Positions 16,827 through 26,003 of a DNA stretch of 64,000 bases are shown piece after piece. The stretch is from Bin5 sp034422415 (GTDB taxonomy: Bacteria; Chloroflexota; Anaerolineae; Caldilineales; Caldilineaceae). The notes under the pieces are model-generated. The model was given only the letters and a program-made list of their open reading frames with translations, did not search any database and had not been told where the DNA came from. The stretch covers positions 3,968,001 through 4,032,000 of the forward strand of contig OZ241871.1 of NCBI GenBank assembly GCA_965202955.1, written 5' to 3'. A program made the position numbers and the translations under genes. Each line of letters begins with the position of its first letter. The stretch's first letter is position 1.

Positions 16827-17879
16827 ATGCAGAACCGTTATCGTGCCGGCGTCGTCGGTCTGTCGGGCATCGCCGCAAACAGGCCCGCTCCGCAGGCAGA
16901 CAGCATACTGAAGTCGCCCAGTCCGTCCTCTCATCTTGGTGCGTACCATCTCGTGCCCCAGACCGACGTAGTTGCAGTCTGCGACCTGAAGACGGAGTTG
17001 TTCGAAAGGGTGGCGCAGACATGGGGCCAGGAGTTCGGTGAGCTGGAGACATACACCGACTACCGCGCCATGATCGAGCGGGAGAATCTGGACATATTGA
17101 GCGTCTGCACTTCGGACCACCGGCATACCGACATCGTTATCGCCGCAGCCAATGCCGGGGTGAAGGGAATCATCTGCGAGAAGCCGCTTGCCACCAGTAT
17201 CGACGAAGCGACGCGCATGATCGAAGCCTGCGAGGCTAGCGGCTCGCTTCTCGTCGTCGACCACACCAATCGCTGGCGCCCACACTACGACGTGGCCAGA
17301 CAGGCGATCCGAGACGGATCGATTGGCAAAGTGCACCGGATCGTCGCCCACCTCGGCACCCCGCGCGCCATGCTGTTCCGTAACGGGACGCATCTGATAG
17401 ACGGCGTCTGTTTCTTTGCCGATTCCGAACCCGAGTGGGTCTTCGGTCACCTTGAACCGGGATTCGACCACTATGACAGGTACCTGGGAGACGGCGGGCG
17501 CGACCCGGCGACCGATCCGGCCGCATCCGCCTACGTCCACTTTCACAACGGCGTGCGCGCCTTCATCAACCTCGCCAAAGAGCAGTTCCAGGACAGCTTT
17601 CGCTTCCAGGTGTTCGGCGAGACCGGCCTGATCGAGGTCCACAACAGCCGCGTAATCCGCCGCGACCGCAACACCACCGAGTTCTTCCCCTTCCCCGACC
17701 ACCAGCTGATAGGCATTCCCGCCTGCGTCGCCGAACTGATCAACGCGATCGAAAACGGCGGTGACCTGCTCAGCCCGGCGCGGGAAGCCAAGAAGACGGT
17801 CGAGATCCTTGTCGGCATCCTGCAGTCCCACGCGCGCGGTAACGTCCGCGTCGACCTGCCTCTGCCGCCGGGACACTGA
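16827..17879 (+). CDS. Gfo/Idh/MocA family oxidoreductase 2
   Basis: 350 residues starting MQNRYRAGVVGLSG, 4 nt after the preceding stop, with GGGGAGGAAT as the ribosome site. TSDHRHTDIVIAAANAGVKG and IICEKPLATSIDEATRM give the EKP catalytic motif of the family. VVDHTNRWRPHYD and FINLAKEQFQDSFRFQVFGETGLIEVHNSR belong to the C-terminal domain (the second is quoted only as landmarks FINLAKEQ and GETGLIEV). NAD(P)-dependent sugar or inositol oxidoreductase of unknown substrate. Confidence 0.9.
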   Translation: MQNRYRAGVVGLSGIAANRPAPQADSILKSPSPSSHLGAYHLVPQTDVVAVCDLKTELFERVAQTWGQEFGELETYTDYRAMIERENLDILSVCTSDHRHTDIVIAAANAGVKGIICEKPLATSIDEATRMIEACEASGSLLVVDHTNRWRPHYDVARQAIRDGSIGKVHRIVAHLGTPRAMLFRNGTHLIDGVCFFADSEPEWVFGHLEPGFDHYDRYLGDGGRDPATDPAASAYVHFHNGVRAFINLAKEQFQDSFRFQVFGETGLIEVHNSRVIRRDRNTTEFFPFPDHQLIGIPACVAELINAIENGGDLLSPAREAKKTVEILVGILQSHARGNVRVDLPLPPGH

Positions 17880-17884
17880 GAAGT

Positions 17885-19588
17885 ATGCGAGCGGTACGCG
17901 ACCAGAGTAAACAGACCGTCGCCGATCAGGATAGCTACGGGCCTGAGCTGACCTGCCCCAACCCGCGCGGCTGGTACCATTCGGTCGCAAACGTGGTGAA
18001 CACGCCCTCCGGGCTGGTCGCGGTCTACCGGCTCTCAGACTCGCACACGGCCGTCTCAACGCATATTATGGTCGCCTACTCCAGCGACGGCGGCCTCAGC
18101 TGGCACAGGCACCGCTCCATCTCGCATCGCAACGTCTGGGAGAACCACGGCGTCTGGGTCGCGCCGCAGCTGAGCCGTCTGCGCGACGGACGGCTCGTTA
18201 TCATCTGCGACCTTGGGCAGCGCGCGCCCGGTGAAGACTGGCCCCGGCTCGCGTTCTGGCAGCGCCCCGAGCGGGGGATGGCCAACTACCTCTTTTGGAG
18301 CGACGACGACGGCCGCAGGTGGGAAGGGCCGGTCAAGTGCGACGATGTCGGCGGTGAGCCGGGCTACATCGTTGACCTCAGCGACGGGACACTGGTCTAT
18401 ACCCGCACTGAGCCGGCCGAAGCCGAGTCTTTCGAGAATCCCCCGCCGCCGGGTCACAGCATCTACCATCGAAATGTTGCAGTTTTTTCCGACGACCGCG
18501 GGCAAACGTGGGGCCGGACCGCCGTCATCTCCGACGATCCCTACCACGGCGACGCCGAAGTGGGCATCGTCGAGCTGGAACCGGGCCATCTGCTGGCCGT
18601 GACGCGCGTCGGCTACGCCAACGGCGACTACGGACAGCCCAGCCGCTTCATCCACAGCTACGACGCCGGCCACACGTGGGAGCGGCCGCAGCCGGCGCCG
18701 TTCTACGGGCAGCGTACCGCGGTACACAGGTTGCAGTCGGGCAAGCTGATGGTCACCTATCGCAGTCGTTGGGGAACGTTCGCCAGCTACGCCTTCGTTT
18801 GGGACCCCGCGGAGCAGCTTGGATTCGAGCCGGCCTCCTTCATCTGGGACGAGTCCCGCTGCAAGCTAGACCGCGATGGGCTCGTCTTGTCGACCGATCA
18901 AGGCGACGAGAATCAGGTCTTCTTCTCCCTTTATCCAGCATTGACGAGCAAGGCACGCGTTGAGATTGAGGCAGAGGTCCGCCTGGCCGGTGCCATGAGC
19001 GAGGGATGTGACCTCTTCGCCGGCTGCCATTTGCGTCTGACGCCGGGCGCAGCGCGGCTGAACGAGATTTGCGAGGAGGAGGCCGCCGGCGGCCCCGGAC
19101 CGGTAACGTCTGCGGCAGAAGGAGACAAGAGCGCCACCGATTCCAGCCGCTTTTCACTGGATGCGACGCAGTGGCACCATTACAGAATCGTCAGGGCCGG
19201 CGGAGAGATCGCAGTCCTTGTCGATGGGCGTCCCAAGCTGCGTGTGCCGGCCGCTCCCTACGAGAGCCGCCTGGTCCGCTTCGGCAGCAATCTGTCCTCG
19301 GTGTCACACTGGCGGAGCGTGCGCGCCAGGGTAGAGAACCAACACGGACACAGCATCGACTGGTCCTGGCGGGCCGACCAGGGCGTATACCCGGACCAGT
19401 TCCGGCGCGATCGAATCGTATGCCTCGACGCCGCGGCCGACTCCGGTTACAGCAACTGGGACCAGACGGAGAACGGCACGATAGTTGTCGCCGACTATAC
19501 CAACGAGGCGTTTCACGACGCGGCTTCGCGGCAGGGCCCGCAGCCGCACATCAGGGCTTACATTCTGAGCGAAGAGGAGTTGACATGA
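17885..19588 (+). CDS. Sialidase/BNR-repeat propeller protein
   Basis: 567 residues. Four Asp-box (BNR) motifs, S-x-D-x-G-x-x-W, are visible: SSDGGLSW, SDDDGRRW, SDDRGQTW and SYDAGHTW. These define a six-bladed sialidase-like propeller over roughly the first 340 residues. The remainder, with HHYRIVRAGGEIAVLVDG, looks like a concanavalin-type sandwich domain. There is no signal peptide, so it probably acts inside the cell. It overlaps the next gene by 4 nt (ATGA). Whether it cleaves sialic acid or another glycoside is not determinable. Confidence 0.82.
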   Translation: MRAVRDQSKQTVADQDSYGPELTCPNPRGWYHSVANVVNTPSGLVAVYRLSDSHTAVSTHIMVAYSSDGGLSWHRHRSISHRNVWENHGVWVAPQLSRLRDGRLVIICDLGQRAPGEDWPRLAFWQRPERGMANYLFWSDDDGRRWEGPVKCDDVGGEPGYIVDLSDGTLVYTRTEPAEAESFENPPPPGHSIYHRNVAVFSDDRGQTWGRTAVISDDPYHGDAEVGIVELEPGHLLAVTRVGYANGDYGQPSRFIHSYDAGHTWERPQPAPFYGQRTAVHRLQSGKLMVTYRSRWGTFASYAFVWDPAEQLGFEPASFIWDESRCKLDRDGLVLSTDQGDENQVFFSLYPALTSKARVEIEAEVRLAGAMSEGCDLFAGCHLRLTPGAARLNEICEEEAAGGPGPVTSAAEGDKSATDSSRFSLDATQWHHYRIVRAGGEIAVLVDGRPKLRVPAAPYESRLVRFGSNLSSVSHWRSVRARVENQHGHSIDWSWRADQGVYPDQFRRDRIVCLDAAADSGYSNWDQTENGTIVVADYTNEAFHDAASRQGPQPHIRAYILSEEELT

Positions 19589-20667
19589 CAAACTACCGGG
19601 CCGGCGTGATCGGCCACACTGGACGCGGCAACTACGGCCACAGCCTGGATACCGTCTATATGGGCATGGAGGACGTCGACCTGGTTGCGGTGGCCGACGC
19701 CGACGAGACTGGGCTGGCAGAGGCCGGCGAACGGCTGAACGTCAGCCCCGGCAGCCGCTATGCCGACTACCGGCGCATGCTGGAGCAGGAGGAGCTGGAC
19801 ATCGTCAGCGTGGCCCCGCGCTGGCTCGACCAGAAACGTGACATGGTGATCGCGGCAGCCGGGTCGGGCGTGCGCGGCATCTTCTGTGAAAAACCGTTCG
19901 CCAGGACCGCGGCCGAGGCCGACGCCATGATCGAGGCCTGCGAACACGCCGGCGTCAAAATCACAGTCTCCCATCAGGGCCGCGTCAACCGCGTCGCCCA
20001 CAAAATGAAGGAGATGATCGCCGACGGCGCCGTCGGCGTGGTCGAAGAGGCCCACAGCGCCGGCAAGCAGGACCATCGCGGCGGCGGCCAGGATCTCATG
20101 GTGCTCGGTACGCACTCGCTCGACATGCTCTGCTTTCTCTTCGGCCACCCCCGCTGGGTACAGGCCTACATCCTGCAGGACGGCCGCGACGCCGGGCCCG
20201 ACGACGCGCGCCAGGGCGACGAGGAGATCGGCCCCATCGTCGGCGACCACCTGCAGGCCACCTACGGCTTCGACGACGGCATCATCGCTACATTCTCCTC
20301 GCGGCGGCAGACCGTACGGCCCGGGCCGCGTCCCGGCGGCCTCGTGGTCCACGGGACCGAGGGCATCCTTCTCAACCGCGACGCCTACCTGTTCCACTGC
20401 CCCCATCCCAACTGGTCGCCCGCCTTCACCGACCCCGCCTGGAAGCTCGTGCTGAAGCCGAACGATCTGGGCTTCAACAATTTGAATGCATATATGGTCA
20501 GGGACCTGATCGCCGCGTTCGAAGAAGGCCGCGAGCCGATTTCGAGCGGCCGCGACGCGCGCTGGGCGTTGGAGATGATCCTCGGCGTCTACACTGCCCA
20601 CCGTCATGGACGGACGCCGCTGCCCCTGGCCGATCGCGAGCATCCGCTGCGCGATTGGGTGTCATAG
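19585..20667 (+). CDS. Gfo/Idh/MocA family oxidoreductase 3
   Basis: 360 residues starting MTNYRAGVIGHTGRGNYG inside the last codons of the sialidase-like gene, preceded by GAGGAG. The catalytic motif is IFCEKPFARTAAEADAMIEAC. GVKITVSHQGRVNRVAHKMKE and LGTHSLDMLCFLFG are conserved C-terminal domain parts with a likely catalytic His. Translational coupling to the sialidase-like gene suggests the two act on the same sugar. Confidence 0.9.
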   Translation: MTNYRAGVIGHTGRGNYGHSLDTVYMGMEDVDLVAVADADETGLAEAGERLNVSPGSRYADYRRMLEQEELDIVSVAPRWLDQKRDMVIAAAGSGVRGIFCEKPFARTAAEADAMIEACEHAGVKITVSHQGRVNRVAHKMKEMIADGAVGVVEEAHSAGKQDHRGGGQDLMVLGTHSLDMLCFLFGHPRWVQAYILQDGRDAGPDDARQGDEEIGPIVGDHLQATYGFDDGIIATFSSRRQTVRPGPRPGGLVVHGTEGILLNRDAYLFHCPHPNWSPAFTDPAWKLVLKPNDLGFNNLNAYMVRDLIAAFEEGREPISSGRDARWALEMILGVYTAHRHGRTPLPLADREHPLRDWVS

Positions 20668-20709
20668 TTCAATACGTTCTGAGCAGAAATCCACACTCGG
20701 AAAGGCATA

Positions 20710-21582
20710 ATGAGACGAATCAACCAGATCATCGAACTGCTGGAAGCCGGCCAGCCGGTCTACTGGGACGGCGGCCGCACGCTAACCTACGAAGGCGGCG
20801 TCCAGTCCGCCCAGACCCACGCCGACTGGCTCGTCATTGGGATCGAGCATCAGCCCTACGACATCTCCGGCCTCAACGCATTCATGCGCGGGCTTGTCGC
20901 CGGCGGCCCCACGCGCACCGGCCATCGCACGCCGCCCGTCCTGGTCACGCTGCCCTTCGACGGCGTCGACGAGTATGTCGTCCGCAACAACGCCTGGATG
21001 ATCAAGCAGGTCATGGCGACCGGCATTCACGGCATCCTGCTCTGCCACGCCGAGACGCCCGGCGCGGTCAAAGAGCTCGTCGAGTGGGTCCGTTTTCCTT
21101 TCCACACGCCCGGCGTCGGCGCCGGCCTGGACATGGGGCGCCGCGGCTCCGGCGGGCAGGACAACGCCGCCTACGTCTGGGGCCTTTCCACGCAGGACTA
21201 TCTGCGCAAAGCCGACGTCTGGCCGCTCAACCCGGACGGCGAAATCGTCCTCGGCATCAAGATCGAGAATTGCCGTGCGTTGGGGAACGCGGAGGCCAGC
21301 ACAAGTGTGCCGGGTATCGCCTTCGCCGAGTGGGGACCTTCAGACATGCGCATGACGTTCGGCTACGATACTGTGCGTACTCGTGAAAACACTGAGGAAG
21401 GCGAACTGAAGGCGGCGCGCGATCGGGTCTTTGCGGCCTGCAAGGCCGCCAAAATCGGTTTCCTCGATGCAGTCTATCCCGACACTGTTGCCGAGAAGAT
21501 CGACGAAGGCGTCACCTTCCCCGCCGGCGACGAGGAGAGCGCCAGGATCGGGCGGCTGCATACTGGTCGCACCTTCGACTGA
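20710..21582 (+). CDS. HpcH/HpaI aldolase/citrate lyase family protein
   Basis: 290 residues with a TIM-barrel layout of the HpaI type. Visible landmarks are THADWLVIGIEHQPYD, ATGIHGILLCHAETPGAVKELVEWVRFP (landmarks ILLCHAETPGA and VEWVRFP), LGIKIENCRA, and GIAFAEWGPSDM. The family catalyses metal-dependent aldol cleavage of 2-oxo-3-deoxy acids to pyruvate and an aldehyde. It follows the oxidoreductases, fitting a terminal retro-aldol step in a sugar-acid pathway. Key arginine and metal-ligand positions are only partly recognisable, so substrate class is uncertain. Confidence 0.78.
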   Translation: MRRINQIIELLEAGQPVYWDGGRTLTYEGGVQSAQTHADWLVIGIEHQPYDISGLNAFMRGLVAGGPTRTGHRTPPVLVTLPFDGVDEYVVRNNAWMIKQVMATGIHGILLCHAETPGAVKELVEWVRFPFHTPGVGAGLDMGRRGSGGQDNAAYVWGLSTQDYLRKADVWPLNPDGEIVLGIKIENCRALGNAEASTSVPGIAFAEWGPSDMRMTFGYDTVRTRENTEEGELKAARDRVFAACKAAKIGFLDAVYPDTVAEKIDEGVTFPAGDEESARIGRLHTGRTFD

Positions 21583-22025
21583 TGAGCAACGGAGTGACTG
21601 GCGACGAACTCCTCTCGGTTGCAGTCCTAGTACCGTTGGTGCTCGCGTCGCCTCCAATCTATTGCATGCATCTTTTCAGGCCAAAGAGATTCCTGACATG
21701 GCAGATTAGGTTATGGCAGCGGCTGTTCAATTTCGAACGGAATCCGGGCGAAGAATGGCCCGAAATGAAGATAGACCCATGGCCTTCCGCCGTCTTCCGT
21801 TTCTTCCTTGGTGCGCCTTCAGGGGACGTCTTTCTCTATGCAGCCGATGAACCTGAGAGGTTTCCCCGCGTGCTCGTGCAGATCAGGCTTTTGGGTCTGC
21901 TCCTGTTATTGATGTGGGCCGTCTGGGCGATTAGGCTGCTTTGCTTGTTCGTCTCAGGCAGCGGCAACTTAAACATGCTTCAAATCTGTTTGACAGAGGA
22001 GCTCGCTTGGCTGACCGCACTCTAA
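21582..22025 (+). CDS. Small membrane protein, unknown
   Basis: 147 residues; the ATG overlaps the aldolase stop (TGATG). A hydrophobic N-terminal segment (about 9-28) and a strong one near 101-126 (LLGLLLLLMWAVWAIRLLCL) flank a polar middle region, so two membrane spans are likely. No family recognised. Codon use looks weaker than its neighbours and no Shine-Dalgarno is seen apart from the coupling, so it might be a chance frame. Confidence 0.45.
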   Translation: MSNGVTGDELLSVAVLVPLVLASPPIYCMHLFRPKRFLTWQIRLWQRLFNFERNPGEEWPEMKIDPWPSAVFRFFLGAPSGDVFLYAADEPERFPRVLVQIRLLGLLLLLMWAVWAIRLLCLFVSGSGNLNMLQICLTEELAWLTAL

Positions 22026-22175
22026 TGTGACCATTTGTATATTTCAGCGTACGGTCGCGTCCCAAATTCCAGGTCGCTGACCAAGAATAGACTGGTTCTG
22101 ACAGGTAACAGCCGACTGAAATTGAGTCAGCGATCTGGTGGGTCACCCCGGCTCGCACGATCCGGACATATGCTT

Positions 22176-22203
22176 TTGTAGACCGCACAATCCGGTCTAT
22201 ACT
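22176..22203 (+). promoter_or_regulatory. Promoter with embedded operator-like inverted repeat
   Basis: TTGTAG at 22176-22181, a 16-nt spacer and TATACT at 22198-22203. A perfect 7-bp inverted repeat, TAGACCG (22179-22185) and CGGTCTA (22193-22199), fills the spacer, so a bound repressor would block RNA polymerase. The next gene's ATG is only 8 nt after the -10 box. Confidence 0.6.
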
Positions 22204-22210
22204 CAATCCC

Positions 22211-23308
22211 ATGTCACTCCAAATCACCTGGCGCAAAGCCCCCGACTACCCCGCCCTGATCAAAGGGCCTGCCATAGGCGCTATCGACGGCCATCTCCTC
22301 GTCGCCGGCGGCATGTCCTACCCGTGGCGCGAGGTCGAATACGGCTTCTGCGCACCAATACCCGAACAAGACGACACCCTCGGGGCCGCCGATAAGCCCG
22401 TGCTCGGTGAGTGGAAACCCCTGCCGCCCATCCCCATCGGCCCGGGCTGGACATCCGGCGCCGCCGTGGCAGGTGGCCTCGCCGTCGTCGGCGGAAGGCG
22501 CCGCGCCGTGGGCAATCGCGCTACTGCCGACGTCTGGTTTCTCGATTTCGCAAACGGCGCCGCCAGCTGGGAACGCCTGCCCGACCGCCCAACCACCGCC
22601 ATGGTGGCGACATCTTTCGCCCACGACGACCTGCTATATTCCGCCTTCGGCACCGACTGGCGCCCGCACGAGCACGCCACCGGCGATCCAAACATATACC
22701 GGCTGGACGTCCGCCGCCGCGGCAGCTGGGAGGTCGCCACCCGCTTTCCCGGCGATCCCCGCTGGATGTGCGGCATGGGCATCTGCCGCGGCAAACTCTA
22801 CGTCATCGGCGGCCACGACATCCCCGTCGGCGGCGCAACCAACGTCCGGCCCTATAACGCCTTGCATTTCTTTGACGATGACGAGGCCCACGGAGGCCGA
22901 GTCAACCATGTCTCCTTTCGCGAGGCTTGGGAATGTGACTTGACTACCGGAAACTGGCGACAGCTGCCGCACCCACCCCGCGCCTTTGTCGCCGACGCCT
23001 TTACCGTCGACGATCGGTGGATCGTGCTCACCGGCGGCCAGAACTGGATCGTTTCGCCGGAGGGAGTCTCAACACAGATCATGGGACACGTGCCGGAGCT
23101 CGACTTCGTCTGCCATTCCCACGAGGCCTGGGCCTATGATACAAAGGAAGAAGAATGGACAGCTCTCGATCCTCTGCCCTACGGCATCGCCTCACACCGC
23201 GTCGCCGTCTGGCAGGACCGCGTCTTCCTCGTCGGCAATGAAACCCGTGACAGGGTGCGCGGAAACACCTTTGGGACTGTCTTCGAGGGCCGCATCAGCA
23301 TATCCTGA
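22211..23308 (+). CDS. Kelch-repeat beta-propeller protein
   Basis: 365 residues with Kelch blade signatures: IDGHLLVAGG, VAGGLAVVGGRR, CRGKLYVIGGHD, DDRWIVLTGGQN and WQDRVFLVGNE, each the Gly-Gly end of a blade strand, with W-x-x-L/LP segments between. No signal peptide is seen. Mutarotases and galactose-oxidase-like proteins share this fold; for example, NanM-type Kelch proteins act on sialic acid, but that is only a loose analogy here. The mRNA appears leaderless because the -10 box ends 7 nt before the ATG. Confidence 0.85.
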   Translation: MSLQITWRKAPDYPALIKGPAIGAIDGHLLVAGGMSYPWREVEYGFCAPIPEQDDTLGAADKPVLGEWKPLPPIPIGPGWTSGAAVAGGLAVVGGRRRAVGNRATADVWFLDFANGAASWERLPDRPTTAMVATSFAHDDLLYSAFGTDWRPHEHATGDPNIYRLDVRRRGSWEVATRFPGDPRWMCGMGICRGKLYVIGGHDIPVGGATNVRPYNALHFFDDDEAHGGRVNHVSFREAWECDLTTGNWRQLPHPPRAFVADAFTVDDRWIVLTGGQNWIVSPEGVSTQIMGHVPELDFVCHSHEAWAYDTKEEEWTALDPLPYGIASHRVAVWQDRVFLVGNETRDRVRGNTFGTVFEGRISIS

Positions 23309-23354
23309 CAACCGCGGAGCCGCCCGCCAACAAACCTGAGGAGACAAACTGACC

Positions 23355-24257
23355 ATGATGACCCCGGCAGTAGCAGATGGAACCAAGGTCTCCATGTCCG
23401 GGCATGGGCTTGTCTTCGGACAGACCATCTTCACGCCTCGCGAGGCCAACGACATCTGGCACGACATGGAATCGTTGCGTGCCCGCATCCGGGAAGACGG
23501 CTATCTCCTCCTGCGCGGATTCTATGACCGCGAGGCTGTGCTGGCCGCCAGGAAGGACATTCTTGAGCAGCTCTCGCAACAGGGGCTGCTCGCGCAGGAG
23601 GCGCCCCTGGAAGAGGGTGTGATCGGGCAGAAAGGCGAGAGCGCGGTACTGCGGAACGACAATGTTTTGGCGATGCCCAACTACCTGCGCCTCGTCAACT
23701 CCAATCGTATCATGGCCTTCTTTGAACAGTTCCTGGGGGGACCGGTCCTGACGTTGGACCACAAATGGCCGCGCGCGGTCACCACAGGAATGAGCACCGG
23801 CGCCCACTATGACGTCGTGTTCATGGGCGCGGGCACTAAGGAGTTGTACACCGTCTGGACGCCGTTGGGCGACATTTCGCTCGACATGGGCCCGCTGGTA
23901 TTCTGTCCGGGCTCAAACCACCTTGAGCATCTGCGCGCCACCTATGGCAAGGCCGACGCGCACAACGATCTCCTCGACGGCCACCTCAGCCGCGATCCGA
24001 ATGATCTGATCGAAAGCCTGGGCGTCAGGTGGGCCTCTACGCCCTTTCGCGCCGGCGACGTTATGATCTTCGGCATGTACTTTTTGCACGGATCGCTTGA
24101 CAATGTATCAGACCGCTTCCGCATCAGCACCGACACCCGCTACCAGCTGGCCTCAGAGCCTGTCGATGAGCGTCACATGGGGCCGCATCCCGATCAGATT
24201 CCCAAGGCGGAGGACCGCAAGACGATGGCCGAAATGCGGGAAAAGTGGGGCATCTGA
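23355..24257 (+). CDS. Phytanoyl-CoA dioxygenase (PhyH) family protein B
   Basis: 300 residues. The iron-binding triad is His151-x-Asp153 in TGAHYDVV and His245 in YFLHGSLDN; the 2-oxoglutarate Arg is in RFRISTDTRYQL. N-terminal REDGYLLLRGFYDRE is typical of PhyH. GAGGAGAC lies 11 nt before the ATG. It follows the Kelch gene by 46 nt and precedes a propeller-type gene by 51 nt, so it is likely co-transcribed with them. Confidence 0.88.
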   Translation: MMTPAVADGTKVSMSGHGLVFGQTIFTPREANDIWHDMESLRARIREDGYLLLRGFYDREAVLAARKDILEQLSQQGLLAQEAPLEEGVIGQKGESAVLRNDNVLAMPNYLRLVNSNRIMAFFEQFLGGPVLTLDHKWPRAVTTGMSTGAHYDVVFMGAGTKELYTVWTPLGDISLDMGPLVFCPGSNHLEHLRATYGKADAHNDLLDGHLSRDPNDLIESLGVRWASTPFRAGDVMIFGMYFLHGSLDNVSDRFRISTDTRYQLASEPVDERHMGPHPDQIPKAEDRKTMAEMREKWGI

Positions 24258-24308
24258 CCCTATCGTCATCCACCAGACCAGTTCCCGCACTCGGAGCTCC
24301 TGTTCAAA

Positions 24309-25958
24309 ATGACACGCCCTGAGCCACAAAGCACGACCGAACAGCTCGACATCCAACGGAAGGCCGAGGCCATCCTGTCGGGAGGTCGCCCGGCCGAAAG
24401 AGACTACCCCTACATCCCGCCCGACTATGACGTGCCTTTTTTGCACATCGGTACGGAACGGCAGCTCTTCCTCGACAACTTTATCCTCGACCATCTCGAC
24501 GGCGTGCGCCGCGAGATCTGCGCGCCGGCCAAATCCGCCGAGCCTTTGCTCGCCTGGACGGACCTGCCCTGGGAGCAGGTGCAGTTCAATCCCGGCACCG
24601 CCGGCGTCGTCCACGACCCCGACGACGGTCTCTTCAAGATGTGGTACTGGCAGGGATTGGCGGGACACGCCTTCAACGAAGGCCAGGTACTCTGCTATGC
24701 TGAATCCAAGGACGCGCTGCGGTGGGAAAAGCCCTTGCGCGACGATTGCCTGCCATTCCAGGGGCATACGGCGACAAACATCGTCCATCCCGACGTTTCC
24801 CAGTCGGGGCTGGCGCTCAACCATGACCGCAGTGACCCCGACCGCAAATATCTGCTGGTCAACTGGCCGCCGGAAGCGGTTCACGGGCGTCCGCCCGGCA
24901 GCCGCCGGCTTTCCCGCGTCGACGCCTCCCCCGACGGCATCCGCTGGCATACGATCAGCGAGGAGAGTGCTTTTCCCCACCACCACGAGCAGAAGATCTT
25001 CTGGGACGGGAGCATCGAGCGCTGGGTCGGCTTCAGCCAGTATTCACATCACCAGAACTTCATCTACCGAAAGCGCCAGATCGGCCGCCAGGAGAGCGCC
25101 GATTTCATCAACTGGTCGCCCAAAGAGGTGGCCCTCTCGGCCGATTGGGACCCCAACCTGCCGCCCGACCTGGAGATGCACGACATGTCCGTGCGCAAGG
25201 TCGGCGGGCTCTACATCGGCATCACCAGCGAGTTCATGGCCGAACCCTTCTGGCAGGAGCGCGATGGCCACAACTGGCGCGACCAGGCCTTCTCCCGCCT
25301 GGGCCTCTACACCAGCCGCGACGGCAGGCGCTGGCAGCGCGCCGGCGGGCCCGGTCCCTGGGTCGACACCGGCGCCCCGGGCGACCAGGACTACGGATTC
25401 GCCTGCTTCACCCCCGCCGGGTCGCTCGTCCACGATGGGCAGATGGTGATCCCCTACAGCGCCAATCCGCAGAAGCAGAACTGGCTGCACCGGGAGCCAC
25501 CAACGCCGCTCTATCCCCGGGAAGAGTTCGCGCGTGCGCAGCAGAAATGGAAGGCCCGCGCGGCGATACAGGGCGGGCCGGAACCCCTCAGGGCGGTCAA
25601 CGGTCTTATTCTGCGCGAAGACGGCTGGGCCCGTCTCGCACCCGCATACGAGACCGGCCGGGTCTACTCCAAACAGTTCGTATTCGAAGGGGATACCCTG
25701 CGCGTCAATGCCGACTGTCGCTACGGTTACGTCCGCGTCGAGCTACTCGATCCCTGCTTCCAGCCGTATGAAGGCTTCTCGGCGGAGCTGTGCCAACCCC
25801 TCGTCGGACCGCCCGACCAGGTCTGGCACACGGTAAACTGGCAGGGCGGCAGCGACCTGCGCACGCTGTGGAACAGGCCGGTCCGCATCCGCATCCATCT
25901 GTACGAGGCCAGCCTTTACTCATTTCAGTTTCTTAATTCAGAAAATGGTGTAGAATAG
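24309..25958 (+). CDS. Five-bladed propeller, glycosidase-like protein (paralogue 1)
   Basis: 549 residues. The N-terminal HIGTERQLFLDNFIL, then HDPDDGLFKMWY, and repeated DG-x-RW / S-x-DG blade motifs are typical of a widespread uncharacterised family that looks like the GH32/GH43/GH68 (invertase-arabinanase) five-bladed propeller. The C-terminal sandwich has RVNADC, VRVELLD and LRTLWNRPVRIRIHL. It is a close paralogue of the protein at 29810-31540 and a distant one of 50229-51647. Hydrolytic activity has not been shown for the family to my knowledge. Confidence 0.75.
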   Translation: MTRPEPQSTTEQLDIQRKAEAILSGGRPAERDYPYIPPDYDVPFLHIGTERQLFLDNFILDHLDGVRREICAPAKSAEPLLAWTDLPWEQVQFNPGTAGVVHDPDDGLFKMWYWQGLAGHAFNEGQVLCYAESKDALRWEKPLRDDCLPFQGHTATNIVHPDVSQSGLALNHDRSDPDRKYLLVNWPPEAVHGRPPGSRRLSRVDASPDGIRWHTISEESAFPHHHEQKIFWDGSIERWVGFSQYSHHQNFIYRKRQIGRQESADFINWSPKEVALSADWDPNLPPDLEMHDMSVRKVGGLYIGITSEFMAEPFWQERDGHNWRDQAFSRLGLYTSRDGRRWQRAGGPGPWVDTGAPGDQDYGFACFTPAGSLVHDGQMVIPYSANPQKQNWLHREPPTPLYPREEFARAQQKWKARAAIQGGPEPLRAVNGLILREDGWARLAPAYETGRVYSKQFVFEGDTLRVNADCRYGYVRVELLDPCFQPYEGFSAELCQPLVGPPDQVWHTVNWQGGSDLRTLWNRPVRIRIHLYEASLYSFQFLNSENGVE

Positions 25959-26003
25959 CCGCATTGAGGATCTTCTCAAGCATACAAAAAGAGAGGAGCA
26001 AAG

